From: Oscillibacter sp. UBA6647 | GTDB lineage: Bacteria; Bacillota; Clostridia; Oscillospirales; Oscillospiraceae | Assembly (NCBI GenBank): GCA_002455655.1 | Contig: DKLF01000143.1 | Coordinates: forward strand, 1,698-21,481 | Direction: 5' to 3' | DNA length: 19,784 nucleotides | Shown: positions 1 through 5,946 of the stretch, in pieces | How the letters are laid out: each line of letters starts with the position of its first letter | How positions within the stretch are numbered: position 1 is the stretch's first letter | Notes under the pieces: generated by a model | What the model was told of the DNA's origin: nothing | Seen by the model: the letters and a program-made list of their open reading frames with translations, nothing else | Database searches by the model: none | Made by a program: the position numbers and the translations under genes

Positions 1-3
1 CAT
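1..3 (-). CDS. Possible start codon of a gene that runs off the window
   Basis: Read on the minus strand, the first three bases are an ATG preceded by AGGTGAAAAG, a ribosome binding site about 5 nt away. It lies 71 nt downstream of the CarD-family stop codon on the same strand, so it would be the next gene of that unit. No coding sequence beyond the start codon is visible, so the product cannot be read. In many Clostridia a CarD-family gene is followed by isoprenoid genes such as ispD; that is a guess from family context only. Confidence 0.3.
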
Positions 4-74
4 CTTTTCACCTGTGCTTTGACAAGGTATCCCCAAAAATTGGGTAGTGCGCTGTCGTAGGGGGCTTTTCCCGC

Positions 75-617
75 TTATGCAAGCTCCTGCGCGGGGGCGG
101 ATTTCCGGGTCCGCAGCTTCGCGGCGATGCGGTCCAGCATTTCACTCACCGGAACGTCCAGTGCGGCGGCAAGCTCGCCGCCCAAAAGCTGCTCCGCCTG
201 CTTCATGAAGTGTTCGTCCACAGCCCCGAATTTTCGCTTCGTCTCCTCCACGAGTGTCTTTTTGCAGTAAATAGAGATGACAAGCTCCAAAAGATCGCGG
301 CAGTCACTGGTTTGCAGAAGCGTCTGGTAATGGTCCCGCAGATTTTGGGTGCTGCCGCCGTAATAGGCCTGCGCCCGGCTGGCGGGAATCGCGTCCACCA
401 GATCATCCGCCTCTTCTGCTGTCAAGATAGGCCGAATGGGCACCTTGCAATTTTCTATTGGTGCGTAAATCGTCCCGTCCTGATACAGGGGGCTGAGCAC
501 ATAGTAGAGCTTATCCAGCTCTCCGGGCTTGCTCCGGCAAAAATCCGGCTGGGTGATATCCTCCACCCGACACACGCCCGTGCGTCCGTAAATCACAAGA
601 TCGTCCTTTTGAAACAT
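75..617 (-). CDS. CarD-family transcriptional regulator
   Basis: The 180-residue product begins MFQKDDLVIYGRTGVCRVED, typical of the CarD/CdnL/TRCF RNA-polymerase-interaction domain (roughly residues 1-65), including the 'YVLSPLYQDGTIYAP' beta strands. Residues about 66-170 are mostly helical, as expected for the DNA-contacting C-terminal half. Family members bind the RNA polymerase beta subunit and stabilise open promoter complexes; a role in global control of transcription initiation is inferred. The ATG at 617 was chosen because GGAGGAG lies just upstream and family homology starts at this methionine. The frame stays open upstream to about 731, but that part is hairpin-rich leader without family similarity. 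Length is close to the usual 160-180 residues. It is the last complete gene of the leftward block and probably has its own promoter. Confidence 0.9.
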   Translation of the reverse strand: MFQKDDLVIYGRTGVCRVEDITQPDFCRSKPGELDKLYYVLSPLYQDGTIYAPIENCKVPIRPILTAEEADDLVDAIPASRAQAYYGGSTQNLRDHYQTLLQTSDCRDLLELVISIYCKKTLVEETKRKFGAVDEHFMKQAEQLLGGELAAALDVPVSEMLDRIAAKLRTRKSAPAQELA

Positions 618-638
618 AGCTCCTCCGCTTCCCGCTGA

Positions 639-798
639 CAGGCACAAAGCGCCTGCCGAAATGCCGGGAAAAATAACTTCCGTTATTTTTCCGCCGCGGG
701 CCACGCCTTTTGGCGCGGCCCGCGGACTCAACTGCGCTTAATCGTTCCCACGATAAAACGCGCCGGTCCAACGGCCGAGTTTCTCGGCTGCTGGACCG
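639..798 (-). promoter_or_regulatory. Structured 5' leader of the CarD-family gene (four hairpins)
   Basis: Between the predicted start of transcription near 810 and the ATG at 617 there are four inverted repeats. Going from 5' to 3' on the minus strand: 764-798 (7-bp outer and 6-bp inner stems); 694-725 (9 bp, one mismatch, then 4 bp, AAAA loop, very GC-rich); 667-692 (perfect 11-bp AT-rich stem with a 4-nt loop); and 639-655 (5-bp stem). The RNA of the AT-rich arm ends GUUAUUUUUCC. The last hairpin ends about 10 nt before the ribosome binding site. This fills most of the 311-bp gap between the CarD-family and GNAT genes. I do not recognise a known riboswitch or T-box. A role in attenuation or ligand sensing is inference. 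Confidence 0.5.
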
Positions 799-816
799 TG
801 TAATCTATATTTATAT

Positions 817-825
817 ATTATAGCA
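817..825 (-). promoter_or_regulatory. Promoter (extended -10) of the CarD-family gene
   Basis: Minus-strand sequence TGTGCTATAAT gives a consensus -10 (TATAAT, 817-822) with the TGC extension. No good -35 lies 16-18 bp upstream (17 bp away is TACCAT), so this is probably an extended -10 promoter. It implies a leader of about 190 nt before the ATG at 617. Confidence 0.6.
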
Positions 826-928
826 CATTTTTTGAAGAAATGGTAGGGGTTTTTTACAAATAATTTTAAAACCTGTCCCTGACGGTCAATTTCCGGGTCG
901 GACGGGCGGCCAATCCGGCCCCGGGGCG

Positions 929-1471
929 TCAGGATAGACGGCTTCCACCTTTGGATTCGACCTGCTTGTCAAAGCACTTTAGCGTCTCCCAAATCACATT
1001 CTGGAAGTGAAACTGCGTCTGCCCCGCATAGGAATAACCAAGTCCCTCGTACAGACGGCAGGCCGGAAAATTTCCCTCGTAGGTGTCCAGACGTATGACG
1101 GGCCAGTTCTTTGTCCGGGCGTGCTCCTCGCAAAAGTGCACAAATTCCTTCCCTTTTCCCCGGCCTGCAAAGTCCGGATGAATGCAAAGGGTGTGGATGA
1201 CCATGGCTTCTTCCGGTTTCACCTGAAAATTCCAGTGAATATTGGCGTATTCCGGCGGCTGAATCTGGTTGAGATTGACGCAGCCAAACAGTGCGCCGCC
1301 CTCCTCTCCCACATACAGCGTGCTCTGTTCAAACGCAGCCTTGGCATGAGCAAGAGTGGGGTAGAGGTCCTTCTGCCAGTTGGTATGGCGCACCGTTTCC
1401 TCCTGGTCTAACAACGCTCCGTAAAGAGCACCCACCCGGTCAAGATCCTGCTCTTGTGCAAGTCGAATCAT
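929..1471 (-). CDS. GNAT-family N-acetyltransferase
   Basis: The 180-residue protein has the GNAT fold signature: strand beta4 'MVIHTLCIHPDFAGRGKG' (about residues 90-107) carrying the acetyl-CoA pyrophosphate loop R/Q-x-x-G-x-G/K, followed by the late 'RLDTYEGNFPACRLYEGLGY' region (128-147), where GNAT enzymes contact acetyl-CoA and close the substrate site. It should transfer an acetyl group from acetyl-CoA to an amine; the substrate cannot be read. The start at 1471 is supported by AAAGGAG nine to ten nt upstream. It is separated from the AI-2E-family gene by about 150 bp and from the CarD-family gene by 311 bp, so its context does not suggest a function. Confidence 0.88.
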   Translation of the reverse strand: MIRLAQEQDLDRVGALYGALLDQEETVRHTNWQKDLYPTLAHAKAAFEQSTLYVGEEGGALFGCVNLNQIQPPEYANIHWNFQVKPEEAMVIHTLCIHPDFAGRGKGKEFVHFCEEHARTKNWPVIRLDTYEGNFPACRLYEGLGYSYAGQTQFHFQNVIWETLKCFDKQVESKGGSRLS

Positions 1472-1622
1472 CTCTATTTTCTCCTTTATGTTTCATAAAA
1501 AATCCGCAAGAGTTTGTCGAAATCTGCAGGACAGTTGCACAGGAAATGACTTTGCGCCGATAAAAGTCAAACTTCTTTGCCGTATGTTCCGCGGGGGGGA
1601 GCCCCAAAAGGGGCCTTGTCTG

Positions 1623-2870
1623 TCAAGCGACAGGACCCTTGCCTTTTGTGTGCTTGGGCGGATGTTTTTTCACCGGCGGGCTGGGAGGCGAACCCTGCGG
1701 AGGATGGGGACGCAGCTTAGAGGGCGAAATTTTTCGCTCCGCCAGTTGGTCCTTTACGAACTGACGGAACAGGGCATACAGCACCGAGCACAGGGGAATA
1801 AATACCAGCATTCCCAGAATTCCCATAAGCTTTCCGCCTAAGATGACCGCCACAAGCACCCAAATGGAGGGAAGCCCCACGGAAGACCCCACTACATGAG
1901 GGTAAATGAGGTTTCCCTCGATCTGCTGGATGACCAGAAACAGCACGATGAACAAAAGCGCCTGCACCGGATTTACCAAGAGAATCAGCAATGCGCCCAC
2001 GGCGCAACCGATAAATGCCCCCACAATGGGAATCAGGGCCGTCAGCGACACCGTCACGCCTACCAGAACCGCATAGGGCATCTTAAAAATCGGCATAGTC
2101 ACGATGAACAGGGAGCCCAGAATCACTGCCTCCAGACACTGGCCGGAAAGAAAGTTGGAAAACGTGCGGTTTGCAAGGTCGGCCACAGACAGAATCCGGT
2201 CCGCCGCCCGCTCCGGCAGCAGGGCATAGAGAATCTGGCGGATTTGATGCCCCAGCTTTTCCTTCTGAAGAAGCAGGTAGACGGCAAACACCAGCCCGAT
2301 GAAAAATGTGCTCACGCCACTGACCACGCTGCCTACGAAGCTCATGCCGCCCAGCACGCCGCCAACGCCCGTATTTACCAGTTGCTCGCCCAAATCACGC
2401 AGCAGCTCCAGCGCCTTGGCGGACAGAGTGGTCCACTGGATGTCCAGCGTTTGAAGCGCCGTCTCAAGCTCTGGCAGGCGGGTTTCCAGCGTCGAGAGCA
2501 TATCCGGCAGCCGGGTAAAAAACGTCTGTGCCTGCTGAGAGACAGAGGATACCGCATCCCCCAGACTGGGGACGATGACAAGGCTTGCAAGCGCCAGCAC
2601 CCCCAATACCAGCCCCAGCGTAATCACAAAAGCCACGGGGCGGCGCAGTTTTGCGGTGCGCCTGTCGGTACCCATCCGCCGCTCCACCGCCCGCATGGGC
2701 ACGTTGAGAATGAACGCCACGGCGCAGCCCAGCAAAAAGGGCGCGATGAGAGAAACCATCGCCCGCAGCGCCCCGCCCAGCAGCGTCAGGTTTTGCAGGC
2801 CCCAGTATCCCGCCAGCACGGCAAAGGCCGCGGCGGCCACTGTCCACACCGTTTTCTTATGAAACTCCAT
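1623..2870 (-). CDS. AI-2E/PerM-family (UPF0118) membrane protein
   Basis: This 415-residue polytopic protein has helices near residues 9-58 and 74-98, a soluble stretch (about 100-165), and further helices from about 170 to 370. The C-terminal half carries the family hallmarks 'LTALIPIVGAFIG', 'QQIEGNLIYPHVVG' and 'GGKLMGILGMLVFIP'. The family (PF01594) includes TqsA, described as an exporter of autoinducer-2, and Na+/H+ antiporters, so the substrate here is uncertain. The ATG at 2870 follows AAAAGGAG. The last ~30 residues are an unusual proline/lysine-rich tail ('PPSPPVKKHPPKHTKGKG'), probably cytoplasmic and disordered. It sits 85 bp downstream of the carbonic-anhydrase-like gene, with a hairpin between them. 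Confidence 0.9.
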   Translation of the reverse strand: MEFHKKTVWTVAAAAFAVLAGYWGLQNLTLLGGALRAMVSLIAPFLLGCAVAFILNVPMRAVERRMGTDRRTAKLRRPVAFVITLGLVLGVLALASLVIVPSLGDAVSSVSQQAQTFFTRLPDMLSTLETRLPELETALQTLDIQWTTLSAKALELLRDLGEQLVNTGVGGVLGGMSFVGSVVSGVSTFFIGLVFAVYLLLQKEKLGHQIRQILYALLPERAADRILSVADLANRTFSNFLSGQCLEAVILGSLFIVTMPIFKMPYAVLVGVTVSLTALIPIVGAFIGCAVGALLILLVNPVQALLFIVLFLVIQQIEGNLIYPHVVGSSVGLPSIWVLVAVILGGKLMGILGMLVFIPLCSVLYALFRQFVKDQLAERKISPSKLRPHPPQGSPPSPPVKKHPPKHTKGKGPVA

Positions 2871-2887
2871 ATTTTCTCCTTTTGAAG

Positions 2888-2916
2888 AAGCGGGCGGGGC
2901 AAGGCTCCGCCCGCTT
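2888..2916 (-). terminator. Terminator-like hairpin after the carbonic-anhydrase-like gene
   Basis: A perfect 10-bp GC-rich inverted repeat (aagcgggcgg / ccgcccgctt) with a 9-nt loop lies between the stop at 2956 and the AI-2E-family start at 2870. On the minus strand it is followed only by CTTCTTC, not a clear U-tract, so it may be a weak terminator or an mRNA processing or stabilising hairpin. Confidence 0.4.
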
Positions 2917-2955
2917 GACCGGGTTCCGGCTTATAAAATAGGATGGGGCGAAGCG

Positions 2956-3438
2956 TCAACTGCGGCGATAGTTTTCCGCCGCCGTCAGATAGCTTTGCGC
3001 CTCTTCCCGGTTGGCCTCAATCTCCTCCGGCGTGAGGGGCCGGACCACCTTGGCGGGGCTGCCCAGAATCAACGACCCGTCCGGCGCGTCCATTTTCCCG
3101 GACACCAGCGCCCCCGCACCCACAAGGCAGTTGTTTCCGATCCGCGCCCCGTTTAAAAGCACGGAGCCCATGCCCACAAGGGTGTTGTCTCCCACGGTGC
3201 AGCCGTGGAGAATGGCCCCGTGGCCCACGGTGCAGCCGTTGCCCACCGTCGTCTCGTCGTGAAGCGCGCAGTGGTCCTGAATGTTGGTGTTTTCCCCAAC
3301 CCGGATGGGGCCCCAGTCCCCCCGGAGCACGGCGTAATACCAGATGTTGGCGCCCTTGCCAAGGGTCACGTCCCCAGCTATCACAGCGCCCTCGGCAATC
3401 AAAACGTCCTGATCCGTCTCTCTTTTTTGATAAGGCAT
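2956..3438 (-). CDS. Gamma-class carbonic anhydrase-like (LbH hexapeptide) protein
   Basis: The 160-residue protein is a left-handed beta-helix built from hexapeptide repeats through about residue 130, then a C-terminal helix (136-157). It has the CamH/YrdA pattern: 'RGDWGPIRVGENTNIQD' (39-55), then H60, H73 and H78 at the positions of the three zinc-ligand histidines ('GHGAILHGC'). It is short and lacks the acidic loop of the archaeal enzyme Cam, so carbonic anhydrase activity is plausible but not certain; several family members have unknown substrates. It should be a cytoplasmic trimer with metal at the subunit interfaces. The ATG at 3438 follows AGAGAGGAC. It starts 27 bp after the aminopeptidase stop and is probably co-transcribed with that gene. 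Confidence 0.88.
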   Translation of the reverse strand: MPYQKRETDQDVLIAEGAVIAGDVTLGKGANIWYYAVLRGDWGPIRVGENTNIQDHCALHDETTVGNGCTVGHGAILHGCTVGDNTLVGMGSVLLNGARIGNNCLVGAGALVSGKMDAPDGSLILGSPAKVVRPLTPEEIEANREEAQSYLTAAENYRRS

Positions 3439-3465
3439 ATGGAAGTCCTCTCTAGATGGCGAAAT

Positions 3466-4698
3466 TTATATAGCGAAATTTCCGTTTACGAACACGGGGA
3501 TTTCCTCTCCTGCGTGGGTGGTGCCCACGATGGACAAATCCTGCGTCCCCACCATAAAGTCCACATGGGTGATGGAGTCGTTCAGGCCCCGGCGGGTCAG
3601 CTCTTCACGGCTCATTTCATGCCCGCCCTTCAGGCAGGGATATGCCTCGCCGAAGGCAATGTGGCAGGCGGCGTTTTCGTCAAACAGGGTGTTGTAGTAC
3701 AGGATTTTTTGGTTGGAAATGGGGCTGTCATAGGGGACAAGCGCCACTTCGCCGAAATAGGACGCGCCCTCGTCCACGGAGATGGCGGCCCGCAGGTTTT
3801 CTTCGCCTTGTCGGGCGTGGGCCTCCACAATTTTTCCGTCTTTTACCACAAAGTGGAAGCCGTCGATGATATTTCCGTCGTTCACCAGAGGGATGGAGGC
3901 GTACACCACCCCGTTTACCCCGGTTTTCAGGGGAGAGGTAAACAGCTCCTCCGTGGGAATGTTGGCGATAAAGGTCTGGCCCTTCAGGGTCACGTCGTCC
4001 CCCGCCTCCCAGACATGGCCCTCGGGAAGCTCTACCGTCAAATCGGTGCCAAGGGAATTTTTGTAGTGGAGGGACTTGAAGTTCAGTGCATTCAGCGTTT
4101 TTCTGCGCCGGGCCAGCGTGTCAAGATGCTCCCGCCATTTTTCAACGGCACTTCCGTCGCCGCTGATGCGCACGGCGGCAAAAATAGCGTCCCACAGCCG
4201 CTCCATGGCCTCGGCCTCCGTCGCCTTGGGGAAAACCCGCTTGGCCCAGGAGGGAATGGGAATGGACGCGATGCACCAGGGGAAGCCGCCGGACATTTGC
4301 AGGCGGTTAAACATCCGCAGTGCCTGCCCCCCGGCCCGCTGGGCCCGGACCACCCGGCCCGAATCCACGCCCTTGAGATTTTCCGGGTCACCGGCGGAGA
4401 TGGCAAGATAGGCTGCCCCCTCCATGGCATAGTCGTTAAAAAAGTGCCGCCGCCACAGGGGAACGGAGTCAAACACGTCCTCCTCGGCCCGCAGGTACTT
4501 CATCCGGCCCAACGCGTCGTCGTTCCAGTTTACCACCACCTCGCGGCAGCCCGCGTCATAGGCCTTTTCCGCGCACATCCGGGCAAACCACGCGCACTCC
4601 ACCGGAGTGGAGATGACCAGTGTCTGCCCTTTCTGCACGTTCAGGCCCACCTGAATCAGCAGCGCGGCGTATTCCATCAATTTTTCCTCGTGCTTCAA
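3466..4698 (-). CDS. M29-family aminopeptidase (AmpS/PepS type)
   Basis: The 410-residue protein matches the thermophilic metallo-aminopeptidase family M29 along its length, starting with 'AALLIQVGLNVQKGQTLVI'. Candidate two-metal-site and catalytic residues are present in order: E250 or E251 ('IPTEELFTSP'), E317 ('YFGEVALVP'), H346, Y353, H378 and D380 ('THVDFMVG'). It should release N-terminal amino acids from peptides in the cytoplasm. The start is ambiguous. A TTG at 4698 gives MKHEEKLMEYAALL, which resembles the family N-terminus. An in-frame ATG at 4677 has a better ribosome binding site (GAGGA, 7 nt away) and would remove seven residues. It lies 80 bp after yihY and 27 bp before the carbonic-anhydrase-like gene. 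Confidence 0.92.
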   Translation of the reverse strand: MKHEEKLMEYAALLIQVGLNVQKGQTLVISTPVECAWFARMCAEKAYDAGCREVVVNWNDDALGRMKYLRAEEDVFDSVPLWRRHFFNDYAMEGAAYLAISAGDPENLKGVDSGRVVRAQRAGGQALRMFNRLQMSGGFPWCIASIPIPSWAKRVFPKATEAEAMERLWDAIFAAVRISGDGSAVEKWREHLDTLARRRKTLNALNFKSLHYKNSLGTDLTVELPEGHVWEAGDDVTLKGQTFIANIPTEELFTSPLKTGVNGVVYASIPLVNDGNIIDGFHFVVKDGKIVEAHARQGEENLRAAISVDEGASYFGEVALVPYDSPISNQKILYYNTLFDENAACHIAFGEAYPCLKGGHEMSREELTRRGLNDSITHVDFMVGTQDLSIVGTTHAGEEIPVFVNGNFAI

Positions 4699-4732
4699 TC
4701 TGCATCCATCCTTTCGTCAGGCCCGGCGCACC

Positions 4733-4750
4733 GGGGCTTGCGGGGCTTGC
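4733..4750. repeat. Tandem 9-bp repeat in the gap between yihY and the aminopeptidase gene
   Basis: GGGGCTTGC occurs twice head to tail. It lies in the 80-bp intergenic gap next to a short inverted repeat (cccgg/ccggg). No function is evident; it could form a weak GC-rich structure in a read-through transcript. Confidence 0.5.
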
Positions 4751-4778
4751 CCGCTCCGTTTTGTGTTTGTTGAGTCCT

Positions 4779-5663
4779 TTATGGTTCCTCCTGCTCAAAG
4801 GAAAAGCTGTCTTTTCCCTCCCTGCGCAGGGAGATAAGGGTTCCGTTCAGCTCCGCGCCCATAATCAGCGCGGTGGCGCTTAGATACATCCACACCAAAA
4901 GGGCCATGGCCGTTCCGATGGAGCCGTACAGCAGGGAATAGTTGGCCATGCGCTCCATATAGACAGCGTAAATCCCCGACAGCACCAGCCACCCAAAAAG
5001 AGACGAAACCACGCCGGGAAGCAGGTTTCGCCAGGGCTGGCGGGTGTCCTGCGTGATGGCATAGAGCGCCAGAAGGGCGAAGCACGCCACCACCGCCACC
5101 AGAGGAAACCGCAGCGTGGCCCACAGCTTTGCCGCAAAAGGCGGCAGGTGAAAATTTTCCACCGCGTAGGAAAGCACGGTGCTGTTGACGCTCATCAGCA
5201 CCAGCGTCAGCGCCAGCGCCAGCAGCAACAAAATCGTGTAAACCAGCGTGCGCACAAAATGCGCCGCCGCGTGGCGGGGCGGGCCTAAATGGTACGCCGT
5301 GCGCACGGAGCGCATCAGGGTGTTGGCGGCCCGCATGGGAAAGTAAATGGAGAACACCAGCCCAAACAGCAGCAGCCGCACATTGGCATTGGCCTGCACA
5401 TGGACAAGGTACACGCCGATGAAATCCACCGCCACCTTGGGCAGAAATTCCCCAAGGTCCTTTAAGATCGTACCTACGTCCAGATGCAGCAGGCCCAACA
5501 GGGAGCTGGCAAAAATCAGCATGGGGAAAATGGCAAACAGAAGGTAAAACGCCAGCGCCGCGCCCTGAATGGACACGTTGTGCCGCAAATAGCGACGCAC
5601 CAGCAGATACAGGCCGCGCCAGAGTTTGCTTTTCGGCAGCGGCGGAAGATATGGCTTGCTCAC
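4779..5663 (-). CDS. YihY/BrkB-family (virulence factor BrkB) membrane protein
   Basis: This 294-residue inner-membrane protein has six predicted helices near residues 36-60, 94-114, 135-158, 184-206, 214-236 and 245-270. Family hallmarks include 'GAALAFYLLFAIFPMLIFAS' (35-54) and the C-terminal 'GSIGTAMALLVWMYLSATAL' with 'GAELNG' right after. The family was once called ribonuclease BN, but that activity belongs to RNase Z; BrkB members are now treated as membrane proteins of uncertain, possibly transport or envelope, function. The chosen start is a GTG at 5663 preceded by AAGGGGGGG, because homology begins there. It is transcribed away from the asnS terminator, with a leader containing two inverted repeats. 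Confidence 0.88.
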   Translation of the reverse strand: MSKPYLPPLPKSKLWRGLYLLVRRYLRHNVSIQGAALAFYLLFAIFPMLIFASSLLGLLHLDVGTILKDLGEFLPKVAVDFIGVYLVHVQANANVRLLLFGLVFSIYFPMRAANTLMRSVRTAYHLGPPRHAAAHFVRTLVYTILLLLALALTLVLMSVNSTVLSYAVENFHLPPFAAKLWATLRFPLVAVVACFALLALYAITQDTRQPWRNLLPGVVSSLFGWLVLSGIYAVYMERMANYSLLYGSIGTAMALLVWMYLSATALIMGAELNGTLISLRREGKDSFSFEQEEP

Positions 5664-5678
5664 AGCGCCCCCCCTTCA

Positions 5679-5718
5679 CATGGTACGATACCATGACAGT
5701 ATTTACCGGCTCGGTAAA
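5679..5718. repeat. Two adjacent inverted repeats upstream of yihY
   Basis: CATGGTA-cga-TACCATG (5679-5695, perfect 7-bp arms) and TTTACC-ggctc-GGTAAA (5702-5718, perfect 6-bp arms) lie 16 and 39 bp upstream of the yihY GTG. Their position suggests operator half-sites or small hairpins in the leader. I do not recognise the cognate regulator. Confidence 0.5.
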
Positions 5719-5756
5719 AATATGACGGCGGCGGCACAAAGCGGGCCGTTTCAGTA

Positions 5757-5785
5757 ATTTTACCATGATTTTCCGCCGCCGTCCA
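5757..5785 (-). promoter_or_regulatory. Putative yihY promoter
   Basis: On the minus strand, TGGACG (5780-5785) and TAAAAT (5757-5762) are separated by exactly 17 bp, each matching sigma-A consensus in 4-5 of 6 positions. The predicted transcript would start near 5750 and carry both inverted repeats in its ~85-nt leader. Confidence 0.35.
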
Positions 5786-5880
5786 CCGGCATTTTTATTT
5801 TTTACCCCGCCATTCTGCACGAAAAATGGTGCTTTTTGTACTTTATTAAGACCGCTGAGAATTGAATTACCTTGTCGGCG

Positions 5881-5920
5881 GAAAACAAGGCACGGCGGAG
5901 AGCAAAGCCCTCCGCCGTGC
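5881..5920 (-). terminator. Intrinsic terminator of asnS
   Basis: A perfect 11-bp GC-rich stem (gcacggcggag / ctccgccgtgc, 5890-5920) lies 27 bp after the asnS stop. On the minus strand it is followed by CCTTGTTTTC, a broken U-tract. Confidence 0.75.
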
Positions 5921-5946
5921 GTATTACGCCCTGCGCATTTTAATTT

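Noticed and set aside
1492..1520. Possible promoter TCGACA-17-TATGAA for the GNAT gene
   Set aside because: Spacing is right, but transcription would begin on the ribosome binding site itself, leaving a leader of only about 14 nt, so I do not call it.
1601..1614. Hairpin gcccc-aaaa-ggggc after the AI-2E-family gene
   Set aside because: The stem is only 5 bp and no U-tract follows on either strand, so it is not supported as a terminator.
1896..2885. Long plus-strand open frame (329 codons) opposite the AI-2E-family gene
   Set aside because: It is antisense to a well-supported membrane protein gene; its translation is His/Gln/Arg-rich with no recognisable domain, typical of a shadow frame in GC-rich DNA.
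3205..4773. Plus-strand open frame of 522 codons across the carbonic-anhydrase-like and aminopeptidase genes
   Set aside because: It spans two real minus-strand genes, has no domain, and has no ribosome binding site; it is a shadow of GC-biased codon positions.
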